From positions 1-42,689 of the IMG/VR virus record IMGVR_UViG_3300033148_007469: a DNA stretch of 42,689 nucleotides; one strand, written 5' to 3'. This document shows, piece by piece, positions 1 through 9,552 of this stretch (its first letter is position 1; each line of letters begins with the position of its first letter). A model generated the notes under the pieces. It had not been told where the DNA came from. It saw only the letters and a program-made list of their open reading frames with translations, and did not search any database. Made by a program: the position numbers and the translations under genes. Source of the stretch: a virus.

Positions 1-3000
1 TCATCAAGTTCCCAATCTTCAAGTTCAAGTTCACAAAGTTCAGCATCTTCAGAAAGCTCAAGTAGTTCAAGCAGAACACCTTGTACATTTGATGATGATT
101 TTGATGGAGTTGATGGTGATTCACCTGATCCTTATAAGTGGAAAGAGTATGATTTTGATCCAGTTGCATTAAGTATACAATCTAATAAACTTAATTTTAA
201 TTACACTGGTACAATATCTAAAGTGCCTTTTATTAGAGCTAGAAATAGTCAAAGTGGTTGGGGTCTTGGTGGTGATTTTGATATTAGAGTGGATTTTGAT
301 GTTACTACTTTAGATGCCAGTGATATCTCGGATCCAAATGGATTTGCTTTTAGAGTAGTAGAATCTGATGGTTCAATTTATTCAATTTATAGAGCCAGAA
401 GCTCTTCTAATAATTCATATATGCTATGGGCTAGTGGAGAGGGTAGTATATGGGCAAGTACATCTGCAGCCACATCTGGTAAATTAAGATTAACAAAAAC
501 TGGTTCTACAATTAAAGCATACCATTGGACAAACTCACAATGGGAATGGAATGGTAATACTAATGGTTATACATTTGTAAATACATCTTCTGATCCTTTA
601 TTTGTGGAAATGTCGTTTATACATCTTTTAACATCTTCATCAACAACAGTAAATATGAACGCAGATAATTTTATTGTATATGATGGTTGTGATGATCTTT
701 ATTCATCAAGTTCAAGTTCTAGTTCACAAAGCTCAAGTTCACAAAGCTCAAGTTCAAGCTCAGAAAGTTCAAGTTCACAAAGTTCAAGTTCAAGTTCACA
801 ATCTAGTTCTTCAAGTTCACAATCTAGTTCTTCAAGTTCACAAAGCTCAAGTTCACAAAGCTCAAGTTCCTCAAGCTCAAGTTCACAATCTAGTTCTTCA
901 AGTTCACAAAGTTTAAGTTCAAGTTCACAAAGTTCAAGTTCTAGTAAATCTATTAGTTCTTCAAGTTCACAAGAATCTAGTTCAAGTTCACAAAGCTCAA
1001 GCTCAAGTAGTGAATCCAGTTCAAGTAGTGAATCATCATCAAGTTCAAGTAGTGAATCAAGTTCAAGTTCAAGTAGTGAATCAAGTTCAAGTAGTGAATC
1101 AAGTTCAAGTAGTGAATCAAGTTCAAGTAGTGAAAGTTCATCAAGTTCAAGCTCAGAAAGTTCAAGCTCATCAAGCTCGGAAAGCTCAAGCTCATCAAGT
1201 TCAAGTAGTGAGTCTAGTTCAAGCAGTAGTTCTGAAAGTTCTTCAAGCAGTAGTTCTGAAAGTTCTTCAAGCAGTAGTTCACAATCTAGTTCTTCAAGTT
1301 CACAATCTAGTTCTTCAAGTTCACAAAGCTCATCAAGTTCAAGTAGTGAAAGTTCAAGTTCAAGTAGTGAAAGTTCAAGTTCAAGTAGTGAGTCTAGTTC
1401 AAGTAGTAGTTCTGAAAGTTCATCAAGTTCAAGTAGTGAGAGTTCATCAAGCAGTAGTTCACAATCTAGTTCATCAAGTTCACAATCTAGTTCATCAAGT
1501 TCACAAAGCTCAAGTTCTTCAAGTTCAGAAAGTTCAAGTTCTAGTAGTGAATCTAGTTCAAGTAGTAAAAGTTCTGAAAGCTCAAGTTCTGAAAGCTCAA
1601 GTTCTGAAAGCTCATCAAGCAGTGAAAGTTCATCAAGCAGTAGTTCTGAAAGTTCATCAAGCAGTAGTTCTGAAAGTTCATCAAGCTCAAGTTCTGAATC
1701 TAGTTCATCATCTAGTGAAAGTTCTAGTTCATCAAGCAGTGAAAGTTCTAGTTCAAGTTCAGAATCTTCAAGTTCAGAATCTTCAAGTTCAAGTTCACAA
1801 AGTTTAAGTTCAAGTTCACAAAGTTCAAGTTCTAGTAAATCTATTAGTTCATCAAGTTCACAAGAATCTAGTTCAAGTTCACAATCTAGTTCATCAAGTT
1901 CACAAAGCTCTGAATCATCAAGTTCATCAGAAAGTTCATCAAGCTCAAGTTCTGAAAGTTCATCAAGCTCAAGTTCTGAAAGTTCATCAAGCTCAAGTTC
2001 TGAAAGCTCCAGTTCTTCAAGTAGTGAATCTTCAAGTTCAAGTAGTGAAAGCTCAAGTAGTGAAAGCTCATCAAGTAGTGAATCTTCAAGTTCAAGTAGT
2101 GAAAGCTCATCAAGCTCAAGTTCAGAATCTTCTAGTTCACAAAGTTCATCAAGTTCAAGTTCTGAATCATCAAGCTCAAGTTCAATGTCTTCTAGTTCAA
2201 GTTCACAAAGTTCTTCAAGCTCAAGTTCACAATCTAGTTCTTCAAGTTCAAGTTCTGAAAGCTCATCAAGTTCAAGTTCCGAATCTAGTTCTTCAAGTTC
2301 AATGTCTTCAAGCTCAAGTTCACAAAGTTCTTCAAGCTCAAGTTCCGAATCTAGTTCTTCAAGTAGTGAATCAAGCTCAAGTAGTGAATCTAGATCAAGT
2401 TCTGAATCATCAAGTTCTGAATCATCAAGCTCAAGTTCTGAAAGTTCAAGTTCTTCAAGCTCCGAAAGCTCTTCCAGCAGTAGCTCCGTAGTGAATCTAG
2501 TTCATCATCTAGTCAAAGTTCAAGTTCATCAAGTTCTGAGAGTTCATCAAGTTCTGAGAGTTCATCAAGCAGTAGTTCTGAAAGTTCATCAAGCAGTAGT
2601 TCTGAAAGTTCATCAAGCAGTAGTTCTGAAAGTTCATCAAGCAGTAGTTCTGAAAGTTCATCAAGTTCTGAGAGTTCATCAAGCAGTAGTTCCGAAAGTT
2701 CATCAAGCAGTAGTTCTGAAAGTTCATCAAGCAGTAGTTCTGAAAGTTCATCAAGCAGTAGTTCTGAAAGTTCAAGTTCTGAGAGTTCAAGTTCTGAGAG
2801 TTCCTCAAGTTCCAGTTCACAAAGCTCAAGTTCAAGTTCACAATCTAGTTCTTCAAGTTCACAAAGCTCAAGTTCACAAAGCTCTGAATCATCAAGCAGT
2901 AGTTCTGAAAGCTCATCAAGTTCAAGTAGTGAATCAAGCTCAAGCTCAAGTAGTCAAAGTTCTAGTTCAAGTAGCGAATCTTCATCAAGTTCAGAATCAT

Positions 3001-4328
3001 CAAGCAGTAGTTCTGAGAGTTCTTCAAGTTCAAGTTCTGAAAGCTCATCAAGCAGTAGTTCTGAAAGTTCATCAAGTTCAAGTTCTGAAAGTAGTAGTTC
3101 TAGCCAGGAAAGTTCTAGTTCTTCCGCATCTACTAGTTCTTCTAGTTCACAAGAATCTAGTTCTAGTTCAACATCTTCAAGTTCTAGTTCACAAAGTTCC
3201 GAATCTTCCAGCTCAAGTAGTGAATCAAGTTCAGAAAGTTCATCAAGTGAATCCAGTTCAAGTTCAAGCTCAAGTAGTGAATCAAGCAGTAGTTCTGAAA
3301 GCTCATCAAGTTCAAGTTCACAAAGTTCTAGTTCTGAATCAAGCTCAAGCTCAAGTTCAGAAAGTTCTTCTAGCTCAAGTTCTGAATCGAGTTCTTCAAG
3401 TTCAATGTCTTCTAGTTCAAGTTCACAAAGTTCTTCAAGCTCAAGTTCTGAATCAAGTTCTTCAAGTTCAATATCTTCAAGCTCAAGTTCACAAAGTTCT
3501 GAAAGTTCTAGTTCAAGTGAATCAAGTTCTAGTTCTGAAAGTTCGTCAAGTTCTAGTTCTGAAAGTTCGTCAAGTTCAAGTTCTGAGAGTTCATCAAGTA
3601 GTGAAAGTTCAAGTTCCAGTTCTGAGAGTTCATCAAGCAGTAGTTCTGAATCTAGTTCATCAAGTTCTATTTCTTCACAAAGTTCTAGTTCACAATCAAG
3701 TTCTTCTAGTTCACAATCAAGTTCTTCTAGTTCACAATCAAGTTCTTCTAGTTCACAATCAAGTTCTTCTAGTTCACAATCAGTATCAAGTTCTAGTTCA
3801 GGCTCAAGTTCAAGTTCTTCACAAAGTTCTGAAAGTTCATCAAGTGAATCCAGTTCAAGCTCAAGTAGTGAAAGTTCTTCAAGTTCTGAAAGTTCATCAA
3901 GCTCAAGTTCAATATCATCTTCTAGTTCTTCAAGTTCACAAAGTTCTAGTTCTTCAAGCTCAGAATCATCAAGTTCAAGTTCAATGTCTTCAAGTTCAAG
4001 TTCACAATCATCTAGCTCAAGTAGTGAATCATCTTCAAGTGAATCATCTAGTTCTTCTATTAGAAGTTCATCTAGTTCACAAAGTTCACAATCATCTAGC
4101 TCAAGTAGTGAATCTAGCTCAAGTTCAAGTAGTGAATCCAGCTCAAGTCAAAGTTCTGAAAGTTCAAGTTCTAGTTCTAAATCTCCTACAGACATAAACA
4201 TTCAATTAGAACTACTTGAAATGAATTGGACAATATTTGATCAAGTTGTTTCAATTATTAATGAGCGACTTGGGAGAGAACCAGAATATATAAACACAAC
4301 AACAAATTTAATTTTTTATCTTACTTAG
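1..4328 (+). CDS. Giant serine-repeat fibre-like protein 1 (5' end outside window, one frameshift)
   Basis: The frame is open from base 1, so the gene begins upstream. It encodes a Ser/Gln/Glu stretch (about residues 1-24 of the visible part), then a globular island of about 210 residues (to base 702) rich in alternating beta pattern, aromatic and Gly residues, resembling a laminin-G/concanavalin-type jelly roll. After that come about 1,160 residues of Ser runs broken by single Gln, Glu or occasional Met/Lys. A short non-repetitive C-terminus begins with SPTDINIQ and ends at the TAG at 4326-4328. Frame 1 loses register at about 2487, where TCC-GTA-GTG replaces an expected TCC-AGT-AGT; one missing A explains it, and the third frame then stays open to 4328. 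Repairing it gives 1,442 visible residues. A naive call running on to 4197 has an out-of-frame tail. Probably a virion fibre or surface filament, judged from its place beside tail genes; no receptor-binding motif is recognised. Confidence 0.75.
703..4184 (+). repeat. Serine-repeat coding tract 1 (Ser runs with Gln/Glu)
   Basis: About 3.5 kb is built almost only from Ser codons TCA, TCT, AGT, AGC, TCC and TCG, plus CAA or GAA. Units are commonly 5 to 9 codons long: a run of 4-8 Ser followed by one Gln or Glu. Gln dominates the first 350 bases and Glu the middle; the two mix, with some Met (SSSSMSSSSS), after base 2100. The other frames also stay open for long distances, which creates spurious Val/Gln/His-rich and Leu/Asn-rich reading frames. 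Confidence 0.95.
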
Positions 4329-4336
4329 TATAAATA
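4329..4336 (+). promoter_or_regulatory. T4-type late promoter box TATAAATA upstream of neck/tail genes
   Basis: An exact TATAAATA lies directly after the stop codon of the preceding fibre gene and 22 bases before the ATG at 4358. In T4 this octamer is the whole late promoter, read by the gp55 sigma subunit. The match is seen; the function is inferred from its recurrence ahead of other blocks in this window. Confidence 0.5.
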
Positions 4337-4357
4337 AACAATAGAGGTATATAATTT

Positions 4358-4690
4358 ATGTCAGCATTAGATGCATATAAAAAAATGTTAGAAAATGGTT
4401 CAGCATCAAAACCAATAAAAATATCACAGCCAACACCTGAAAATCCAGATGGTGGTATTGGTGGTAGTATGGCACAAAACACATCATTAGGTGAATCAAA
4501 AGAAGATACTAGTTGGCAAGAATTTGATTCACAAATGCAAGAATATAAAAAAACAAGAAAACCAAAAAAACAAGTTAAGTCAAAAAACGAAAGCAATATA
4601 GTAAAAAAACTTGAAAGAAGAATTGTTCTTCTTGAAGGCATTGTAGAACAAATAATGAAAACACAAATGGATTTATTGAAAAATGGGTAA
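4358..4690 (+). CDS. Small hypothetical protein with C-terminal coiled coil
   Basis: 110 residues, not recognised. The N-terminal half is polar and Pro/Gly-rich. Residues about 65-107 are charged with a heptad-like pattern (VKKLERRIVLLEGIVEQIMKT) suggesting a short coiled coil. An AGAGGT ribosome site lies about 9 bases before the ATG. Its last 8 bases overlap the start of the gp14-like gene, so the two are probably translated together. Its place as the first gene after a late promoter box and just before neck and tail completion genes suggests a small structural or assembly protein; that role is inferred only. Confidence 0.7.
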   Translation: MSALDAYKKMLENGSASKPIKISQPTPENPDGGIGGSMAQNTSLGESKEDTSWQEFDSQMQEYKKTRKPKKQVKSKNESNIVKKLERRIVLLEGIVEQIMKTQMDLLKNG

Positions 4691-5336
4691 AATTGGATCA
4701 AATGAGTGGGAATTATATGATATTTCTAGTAATGTTGAACAAGATTTGTTCAAAGGATATATTACTGAATTTACTGATATTGCTGGAATAAGAATAGAGT
4801 ATTATATAAGAGATGAGAGTATTGAAATGGATGATTTGTATGGTGAATCAACAAATACAAGTTATATGACACCAAAAGAAACTAAAATTGTTTATGATGT
4901 AACAGAAGAACCGACAATGACAACAGGTTTTGGTATTAATTCAGAGGAACAAATACAATATGCTTTAATGCCAAAGTTTACTTTTACAAGAGATGTTAGT
5001 GGTGGATATAGTCCTAAACCCGGCGATGTTATTAAAACAATATGGAATAATAGAGTATATGAGATAGCTGATGTTGATGAAGAGGCACATATTTTTCATT
5101 TGAATAAACAAATATGGTCGTTTATTTTGAAACCATTTAGATTTAGCGATCAATCACAATCTATTGGTAATAATGTTGGTCCAGATGATATAACACAATT
5201 TAATAGAGATCCATCACCAGAGTTAAATCCAGACACAACCACTCAACCATTGACAGCTTATGGTGATAATAAATTTATAGAAGAAGAAAGTGATGAAATA
5301 ATTGATTACGATAATTCAATTTATGGGAATTTTTAA
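4683..5336 (+). CDS. Neck protein, T4 gp14-like
   Basis: 217 residues; T4 gp14 has 256. The central part (about residues 95-160) carries the pattern typical of this family: a Pro/Gly turn (PKPGDVI), an aromatic strand with YEIADVDEE, then a hydrophobic strand with FHLNKQIWSFILKPFRFSDQ. The N-terminus has a YIRDES stretch like the conserved start region of T4-like neck proteins, and the C-terminus is acidic and probably flexible. gp14 forms part of the neck that closes the filled head before the tail joins. Order supports the call: the next recognised tail gene is gp15-like. Assignment rests on remembered family pattern and context, not an alignment; a different head-closure protein remains possible. 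Confidence 0.6.
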   Translation: MGKIGSNEWELYDISSNVEQDLFKGYITEFTDIAGIRIEYYIRDESIEMDDLYGESTNTSYMTPKETKIVYDVTEEPTMTTGFGINSEEQIQYALMPKFTFTRDVSGGYSPKPGDVIKTIWNNRVYEIADVDEEAHIFHLNKQIWSFILKPFRFSDQSQSIGNNVGPDDITQFNRDPSPELNPDTTTQPLTAYGDNKFIEEESDEIIDYDNSIYGNF

Positions 5337-5355
5337 ATAATAGGAGATTAAAATA

Positions 5356-5646
5356 ATGACTAGAGATTATGATTATGAAGAAAAAGTAAACGATGCTTAT
5401 AAAAAAGTTCTTGAATACGATAAAGAAAAAATAGATGAGATCAAAGATAAGAAAGATAAGCAGTTTAAATGGACACATGGCATTAATGATGCTTATAAGA
5501 AAGCTATAAATGAAACTGTAGACATGACAGGTGAGAAATGTGAGAAATGTAAAAAAGGTGTTTATAAAGAAACATCAATACATGATGATGCTGATGGTGT
5601 ATTACATTGTTCAGAATGTAATGATCAAATAAAAAGATATAAATAG
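5356..5646 (+). CDS. Small zinc-ribbon-like protein
   Basis: 96 residues. The N-terminal half is very charged (Lys/Glu/Asp) and helical, with the motif DAYKK appearing twice (residues about 13 and 45). The C-terminal third holds two CxxC pairs, CEKC and CSEC, 22 residues apart, which fits a zinc ribbon. A good GGAGAT ribosome site precedes the ATG. It lies between two virion assembly genes, so a small structural or assembly factor is likely. No specific family is recognised. Confidence 0.7.
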   Translation: MTRDYDYEEKVNDAYKKVLEYDKEKIDEIKDKKDKQFKWTHGINDAYKKAINETVDMTGEKCEKCKKGVYKETSIHDDADGVLHCSECNDQIKRYK

Positions 5647-5655
5647 AGTTATTAA

Positions 5656-6426
5656 ATGGCTAGAGAATATTATTATTATAAAGCATTTAGAAAAACAATC
5701 ATTCAATTTCTAGATATATTTAATGAGATAAATATTGCTAGGTATGAAAGAGATGGTACTACTATTTCTAAATATATAGAGGTTCCTATAAAATTAGCAG
5801 TTAAAGAAAAAACTTGGTATTGGTTACATGAAAGAAAAGATGATCAAATGTTACCAATGATAACTGGTTGGATATCTGCAATTGATTATGCGGCAGATAG
5901 AAAAATTAATTCTGGTTATCAAATAACAAGCTCAACCGATGTAGATGGTGGATCAGTATCAAGATATCTTTTACCAGTTCCATATAATTTAACATTTACA
6001 TTAAATATATGGTCATTACATATGAGTGATATAGATCAAATACTTGAACAAATTTTACCTTGGTTTGATCCTTTTATATATGTTAAAATGAATATACCAG
6101 AACTTGACTGTGCGTATGATATAAAAGTTATATTTCAAAGCTGTACTCCAGAAGTTTCACTTGAAATGGCTGATGAGGATTATAGAGTTATTAACTATAC
6201 AATTGATTTCTTAGTGGAAACTTATTTATTTAAACCAATTTCAAATTCAGGAATTATCAAAGAAATTATAACTAGTTATTATACAAATGAAGATGTGTTT
6301 GAATCTAGATCATTTACATCTTCAACAGTTTCAGCAGCTCCTTCTGGTGGTATAAGAAATTTAATAATAGGTTGGAAAGATGAAGATGGGAATACAATAA
6401 CTAAAATGGAGGAATTTGGACCATAA
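5656..6426 (+). CDS. Tail completion / sheath stabiliser protein, T4 gp15-like
   Basis: 256 residues, close to T4 gp15 (272). The order of features fits the family: an N-terminal helix, a strand with IEVPIKLAVKEKTWYW, a LPMITGWISAIDYAADRKIN segment, VPYNLTFTLNIW with ILEQILPWF (about residues 112-140), and a long beta-rich end with EVSLEMADEDYRVINYTIDF. In T4, gp15 caps the tail tube and sheath and joins tail to head. The stop codon overlaps the next ATG by one base (TAATG), so it is translationally coupled to the tube gene. Confidence 0.8.
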   Translation: MAREYYYYKAFRKTIIQFLDIFNEINIARYERDGTTISKYIEVPIKLAVKEKTWYWLHERKDDQMLPMITGWISAIDYAADRKINSGYQITSSTDVDGGSVSRYLLPVPYNLTFTLNIWSLHMSDIDQILEQILPWFDPFIYVKMNIPELDCAYDIKVIFQSCTPEVSLEMADEDYRVINYTIDFLVETYLFKPISNSGIIKEIITSYYTNEDVFESRSFTSSTVSAAPSGGIRNLIIGWKDEDGNTITKMEEFGP

Positions 6427-6944
6427 TGGGACTTTGTGGTGATGCAAATATAAGTTTGAATAAAGCAGCTCCGACAAATTTTGTTTTGTCGTTTCCAGTG
6501 CTACCAACTCAAACAACAACATCAGGTAGTGTTCCTTTAGTTATGAATATTTTTGGTGCTGTTGTTCCTTCTATTAGTTTAAATTCAGAAGAAAAAATGT
6601 GGCAAAATACTAAAGTAAAGGGTGTTCAATCGCCTTTAGAATTTGATCAATGGTTAGTAAATTTTGTTGTAGATGATTATTTTCAAAATTGGAAACTTCT
6701 TTTTGATTGGATGGCATATATAAATAATAATAAAGATAAAATGATGGAACGAGAAATTAATTTTAAAGTTGATGCATCATTAATTCTTTTAAATAATTTT
6801 AAAACAAAAATTTTAAATATAACATTTGTTGGTATATGGCCAACTACTTTAGGTGAGGTTTCAATGAACCAAAGAGAAGGCGATATATCATTAGAATGTA
6901 TGGTAAACTTTAATTATGATTATTTTGAAGTAGAAGAGCTATAA
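6426..6944 (+). CDS. Tail tube protein, T4 gp19-like
   Basis: 172 residues (T4 gp19 is 163). The family pattern is clear: APTNFVLSFPVLP near the start, then VPSISL, a DQWLVNFVVDDYFQNWKLLFDWM block (about residues 78-100), SLILLNN, and a C-terminal strand series ISLECMVNFNYDYFEV. Tube subunits stack as hexamers inside the contractile sheath. It lies between the gp15-like and sheath genes; in T4 the tube follows the sheath, so the local order is changed. Confidence 0.85.
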   Translation: MGLCGDANISLNKAAPTNFVLSFPVLPTQTTTSGSVPLVMNIFGAVVPSISLNSEEKMWQNTKVKGVQSPLEFDQWLVNFVVDDYFQNWKLLFDWMAYINNNKDKMMEREINFKVDASLILLNNFKTKILNITFVGIWPTTLGEVSMNQREGDISLECMVNFNYDYFEVEEL

Positions 6945-6947
6945 AAA

Positions 6948-6966
6948 TATAAATAATATATAAATA
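6948..6966 (+). promoter_or_regulatory. Double TATAAATA late promoter box before sheath gene
   Basis: Two exact TATAAATA octamers, 6948-6955 and 6959-6966, lie in the 81-base gap before the sheath gene. The doubling ahead of one of the most abundant virion proteins fits a strong late promoter. Assignment is by analogy with T4. Confidence 0.5.
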
Positions 6967-6987
6967 AGGTGTAGAATAATATTAGCT

Positions 6988-7009
6988 TATCTATTTTATA
7001 AAATAGATA
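6988..7009. promoter_or_regulatory. 22-base perfect palindrome in sheath leader
   Basis: TATCTATTTTA is followed directly by its exact reverse complement TAAAATAGATA. It ends one base before the AAAGGAG ribosome site of the sheath gene. It could form an mRNA hairpin in the leader or be a protein operator. It is not a terminator, because no T run follows. Confidence 0.45.
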
Positions 7010-7025
7010 TAAAGGAGAAAAAAAT

Positions 7026-8807
7026 ATGGCATTATATTTAAGCCCACTTGTGGACATTAACGAAATTGATTTAACTACAACAATACCTGCTGTAGCAACT
7101 TCAATTGGTGCTATTGTACTACAAAATACCTGGAAAGGGCCAGAAAAAAAACAAATACTAGTAACAAGTGTTGATGAATTAATAGAAAATTTTGGAGAAC
7201 CAACATCAACAGAATATGAGGATATTTTAGCAGCAACAGGCTATTTAAAATATGGTTCTGTTCTTTATTGTACAAGAATGATGCCATCAGGTGCTACATT
7301 TGCTGGTGTTTATGGAACACCAGCTGCTTCAGGATCATTAACAGCATATACAACAGCAGTATCTGATGCATATACATTAACAGATTTTGCTTCAGAAGAT
7401 CCGGATGAATTTGGTAATGAAAGCGTTGTTTTTGATGCAGGAAGAGCTGACAATGGATATACTTTATCAATTATAGCAAAAAGTAGAGGATTATGGGGTG
7501 AATCTATAAAAGTAGCTTTAGTTGGCAGAGATACTTATAATAGTGTAAGACAAGGAACATTAGCCGGACCTATAGGAATATCACAAGATTTGCATGATGA
7601 TATTAGTGATTGTGATGTATTATTTAGTTCTGATTATCAGTTTCTTATATTAGTAAAAGCTGCTAGTCAAACTCAAGCAAGCATATCACCAATTACATAT
7701 AGTGTAGTAGAAAAATATCTTGTATCTACAAGCACTTCAGAAGCTGATGATGAAGGACAAAATCTTTTTTGTGAATCATCAATAAATAGTTCTTCTAATT
7801 ATATTAGAATAGCAATGTCATCAGCACATGAAAATACTGATTATTCGTCATTTTTTACAACTGACTATACTCTTTATGATGGTGGATCAAATGGTGGAAC
7901 ATTAACAGATAGTGATATAATAGCTGGTTATGATTTATATCAAAATCCAGAAGAAATAGATGTAAATATTTTTATTGATTCTGGTAAATCAACAGCAGTT
8001 AAAACAAGATTAATTGATATTTGTGAAATAAGAAAAGATTGTATGGCTATATTGGATGTTCCTAAATCATTAGTTGTAAATAACAGAGGAAGCGAATCTA
8101 CAGATTGTAGAGATTTTCGTTTGGGAACACATGCAACACCAGCATATCAGTTTAATGAAAATACAAGTTATGCTGCTGTATATGCAAATTGGTTAAATAT
8201 TTATGATAAATGGAGTGGAAGATATCGCTGGGTGCCGTCTTCTGGTCATGTAGCTGGAATTTATGCTAATACAGATAATGTTTCTGATCCTTGGTTTGCA
8301 CCAGCAGGACTTAATAGAGCTATTTTGTCTGGTATACGAAAGCTAGCTTGGAATCCAACAAAGGGTGAAAGAGATACTCTTTATAAAAATGGTTTAAATC
8401 CAATTGTTTCTTTTGCTGGTCAAGGAAAAGTTGTTTGGGGTCAAAAAAATATGTTGGACAAATCTTCAGCATTTAATAGAGTAAATGTAAGAAGATTATT
8501 TATTATTTTGGCTAAGTCAATATCGACAGCATTAAAATATTTCTTATTTGATCCGAATGATGCATTTACGAGAATTCAAATTATAAATATGATTGAACCT
8601 TTCTTGAGAGATGTTAAATCTAGAAGAGGTATATATGATTATCTAGTTGTTTGTGATGATAGAAACAATACTAGTGAAAGAATTGCAAGAAATGAATTAT
8701 GGTGTGATATATATGTTAAACCAACAATAGCTGCTGAATATGTTGTATTAAATCTAGTAGCAACTAAAACAGGTGCATCATTTACAGAGCTTGTTTCTTC
8801 TGTATAA
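7026..8807 (+). CDS. Tail sheath protein, T4 gp18-like
   Basis: 593 residues (T4 gp18 is 659). The N-terminus (SPLVDINEIDLTTTIP) and the PEKKQILVTSVDELIENFGEP segment are typical of myovirus sheath subunits. The C-terminal third has the most conserved part of the family: FNRVNVRRLFIIL, ALKYFLFDPND, a DVKSRRGIYDYLVVCDDRNNT block, and YVKPTIAAEYVVLN. The protein forms the contractile tail sheath. A strong AAAGGAG ribosome site sits about 8 bases before the ATG. Clear full-length match. Confidence 0.95.
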   Translation: MALYLSPLVDINEIDLTTTIPAVATSIGAIVLQNTWKGPEKKQILVTSVDELIENFGEPTSTEYEDILAATGYLKYGSVLYCTRMMPSGATFAGVYGTPAASGSLTAYTTAVSDAYTLTDFASEDPDEFGNESVVFDAGRADNGYTLSIIAKSRGLWGESIKVALVGRDTYNSVRQGTLAGPIGISQDLHDDISDCDVLFSSDYQFLILVKAASQTQASISPITYSVVEKYLVSTSTSEADDEGQNLFCESSINSSSNYIRIAMSSAHENTDYSSFFTTDYTLYDGGSNGGTLTDSDIIAGYDLYQNPEEIDVNIFIDSGKSTAVKTRLIDICEIRKDCMAILDVPKSLVVNNRGSESTDCRDFRLGTHATPAYQFNENTSYAAVYANWLNIYDKWSGRYRWVPSSGHVAGIYANTDNVSDPWFAPAGLNRAILSGIRKLAWNPTKGERDTLYKNGLNPIVSFAGQGKVVWGQKNMLDKSSAFNRVNVRRLFIILAKSISTALKYFLFDPNDAFTRIQIINMIEPFLRDVKSRRGIYDYLVVCDDRNNTSERIARNELWCDIYVKPTIAAEYVVLNLVATKTGASFTELVSSV

Positions 8808-8843
8808 TAAATATAGCATACTAACATAATAGGAGTGAATAAA

Positions 8844-9440
8844 ATGGAAGTAAGATTAATAACAGAAACATCATATGATTTTGAAATTATAGAAGATAGT
8901 AAAAACAATAATACATATGTTGCTGGGATTTTTTCCAGTGCAGATATTGTAAATTCAAATAATCGTAAGTATAAAAAGCCTATACTAGAACGAGAGGTTT
9001 CTAAAATCAATGAAAAACTTGAAAAGAAATCTCTTTGGGGAGAGCTTGGGCATCCTAACATGCCCGAAGTTAATGCTGATAGGATTGCTATACTAACAAC
9101 TCAACTAGAGTGGAAAGGAAATAATCTTTATGGTAAGGCTAAAGTACTGGATACTCCTATGGGTAATATTGCGAAAACATTAATAAAAGAAGGCAATATG
9201 GGTATTAGTTCTAGAGGATTGGGAACAGTTGCGGATGATGGTTATGTAAATGAAGATTTTAATTTAATAACTTGGGATCTTGTTACTGATCCTTCAAATG
9301 GGCCATCTTGGGTAAAAGGTATTTACGAAGGTAAATCATTTGATGAGTACTTCAAAAAAGAACCAACCATAGAGGACGCTAAAGAATATTTAAAGAGAAA
9401 AATTTGGCAAGTAATAGAAAATATAGATAAAAATCTCTAA
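8844..9440 (+). CDS. Prohead core protease, T4 gp21-like (peptidase S80 type)
   Basis: 198 residues from ATG 8844 (T4 gp21 is 212). The GTG at 8835 is also in frame but lies inside the AGGAG ribosome site, so ATG 8844 is preferred. The protease signature is present: His70 in LWGELGHP and the Ser pair at 122-123 in GISSRGLG, with NSNNRKY upstream. The family matures the prohead by cutting scaffold and capsid proteins after Leu/Ile-x-Glu. It is followed by scaffold and capsid genes as in T4. No portal gene lies between it and the sheath. Confidence 0.92.
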   Translation: MEVRLITETSYDFEIIEDSKNNNTYVAGIFSSADIVNSNNRKYKKPILEREVSKINEKLEKKSLWGELGHPNMPEVNADRIAILTTQLEWKGNNLYGKAKVLDTPMGNIAKTLIKEGNMGISSRGLGTVADDGYVNEDFNLITWDLVTDPSNGPSWVKGIYEGKSFDEYFKKEPTIEDAKEYLKRKIWQVIENIDKNL

Positions 9441-9498
9441 TTCAAATCATTTGATATTATTGAATATTAGAATATTTATGCTATTTTTATAGTATATG

Positions 9499-9506
9499 TA
9501 TAAATA
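9499..9506 (+). promoter_or_regulatory. TATAAATA late promoter box before scaffold/capsid genes
   Basis: An exact octamer in the 112-base gap between protease and scaffold genes, 46 bases before the scaffold ATG at 9553. It would drive the scaffold and major capsid genes up to the terminator at 11663. The rest of the gap is AT-rich and holds nothing else I can name. Confidence 0.5.
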
Positions 9507-9552
9507 ACATAAAAGAAAGTATAATTTTTAAAATAAATAGGAGGAATAAGAT

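Noticed and set aside
674-2491. Several overlapping + and - strand frames in the first serine tract
   Set aside because: Low-complexity shadows with no ribosome sites.
703-4184. Possible CRISPR array or satellite DNA because of dense short repeats
   Set aside because: No fixed-length repeats with unique spacers; everything is in-frame Ser codons.
2488-4197. Val/Gln/His-rich continuation of giant gene 1 in frame 1
   Set aside because: It begins at the frame break at about 2487 and is a shifted reading; the third frame keeps the Ser pattern and ends in a unique C-terminus.
4321-4701. Antisense frame of 126 codons opposite the first small gene
   Set aside because: Fully opposite a coding region with a ribosome site; all neighbours are on the + strand.
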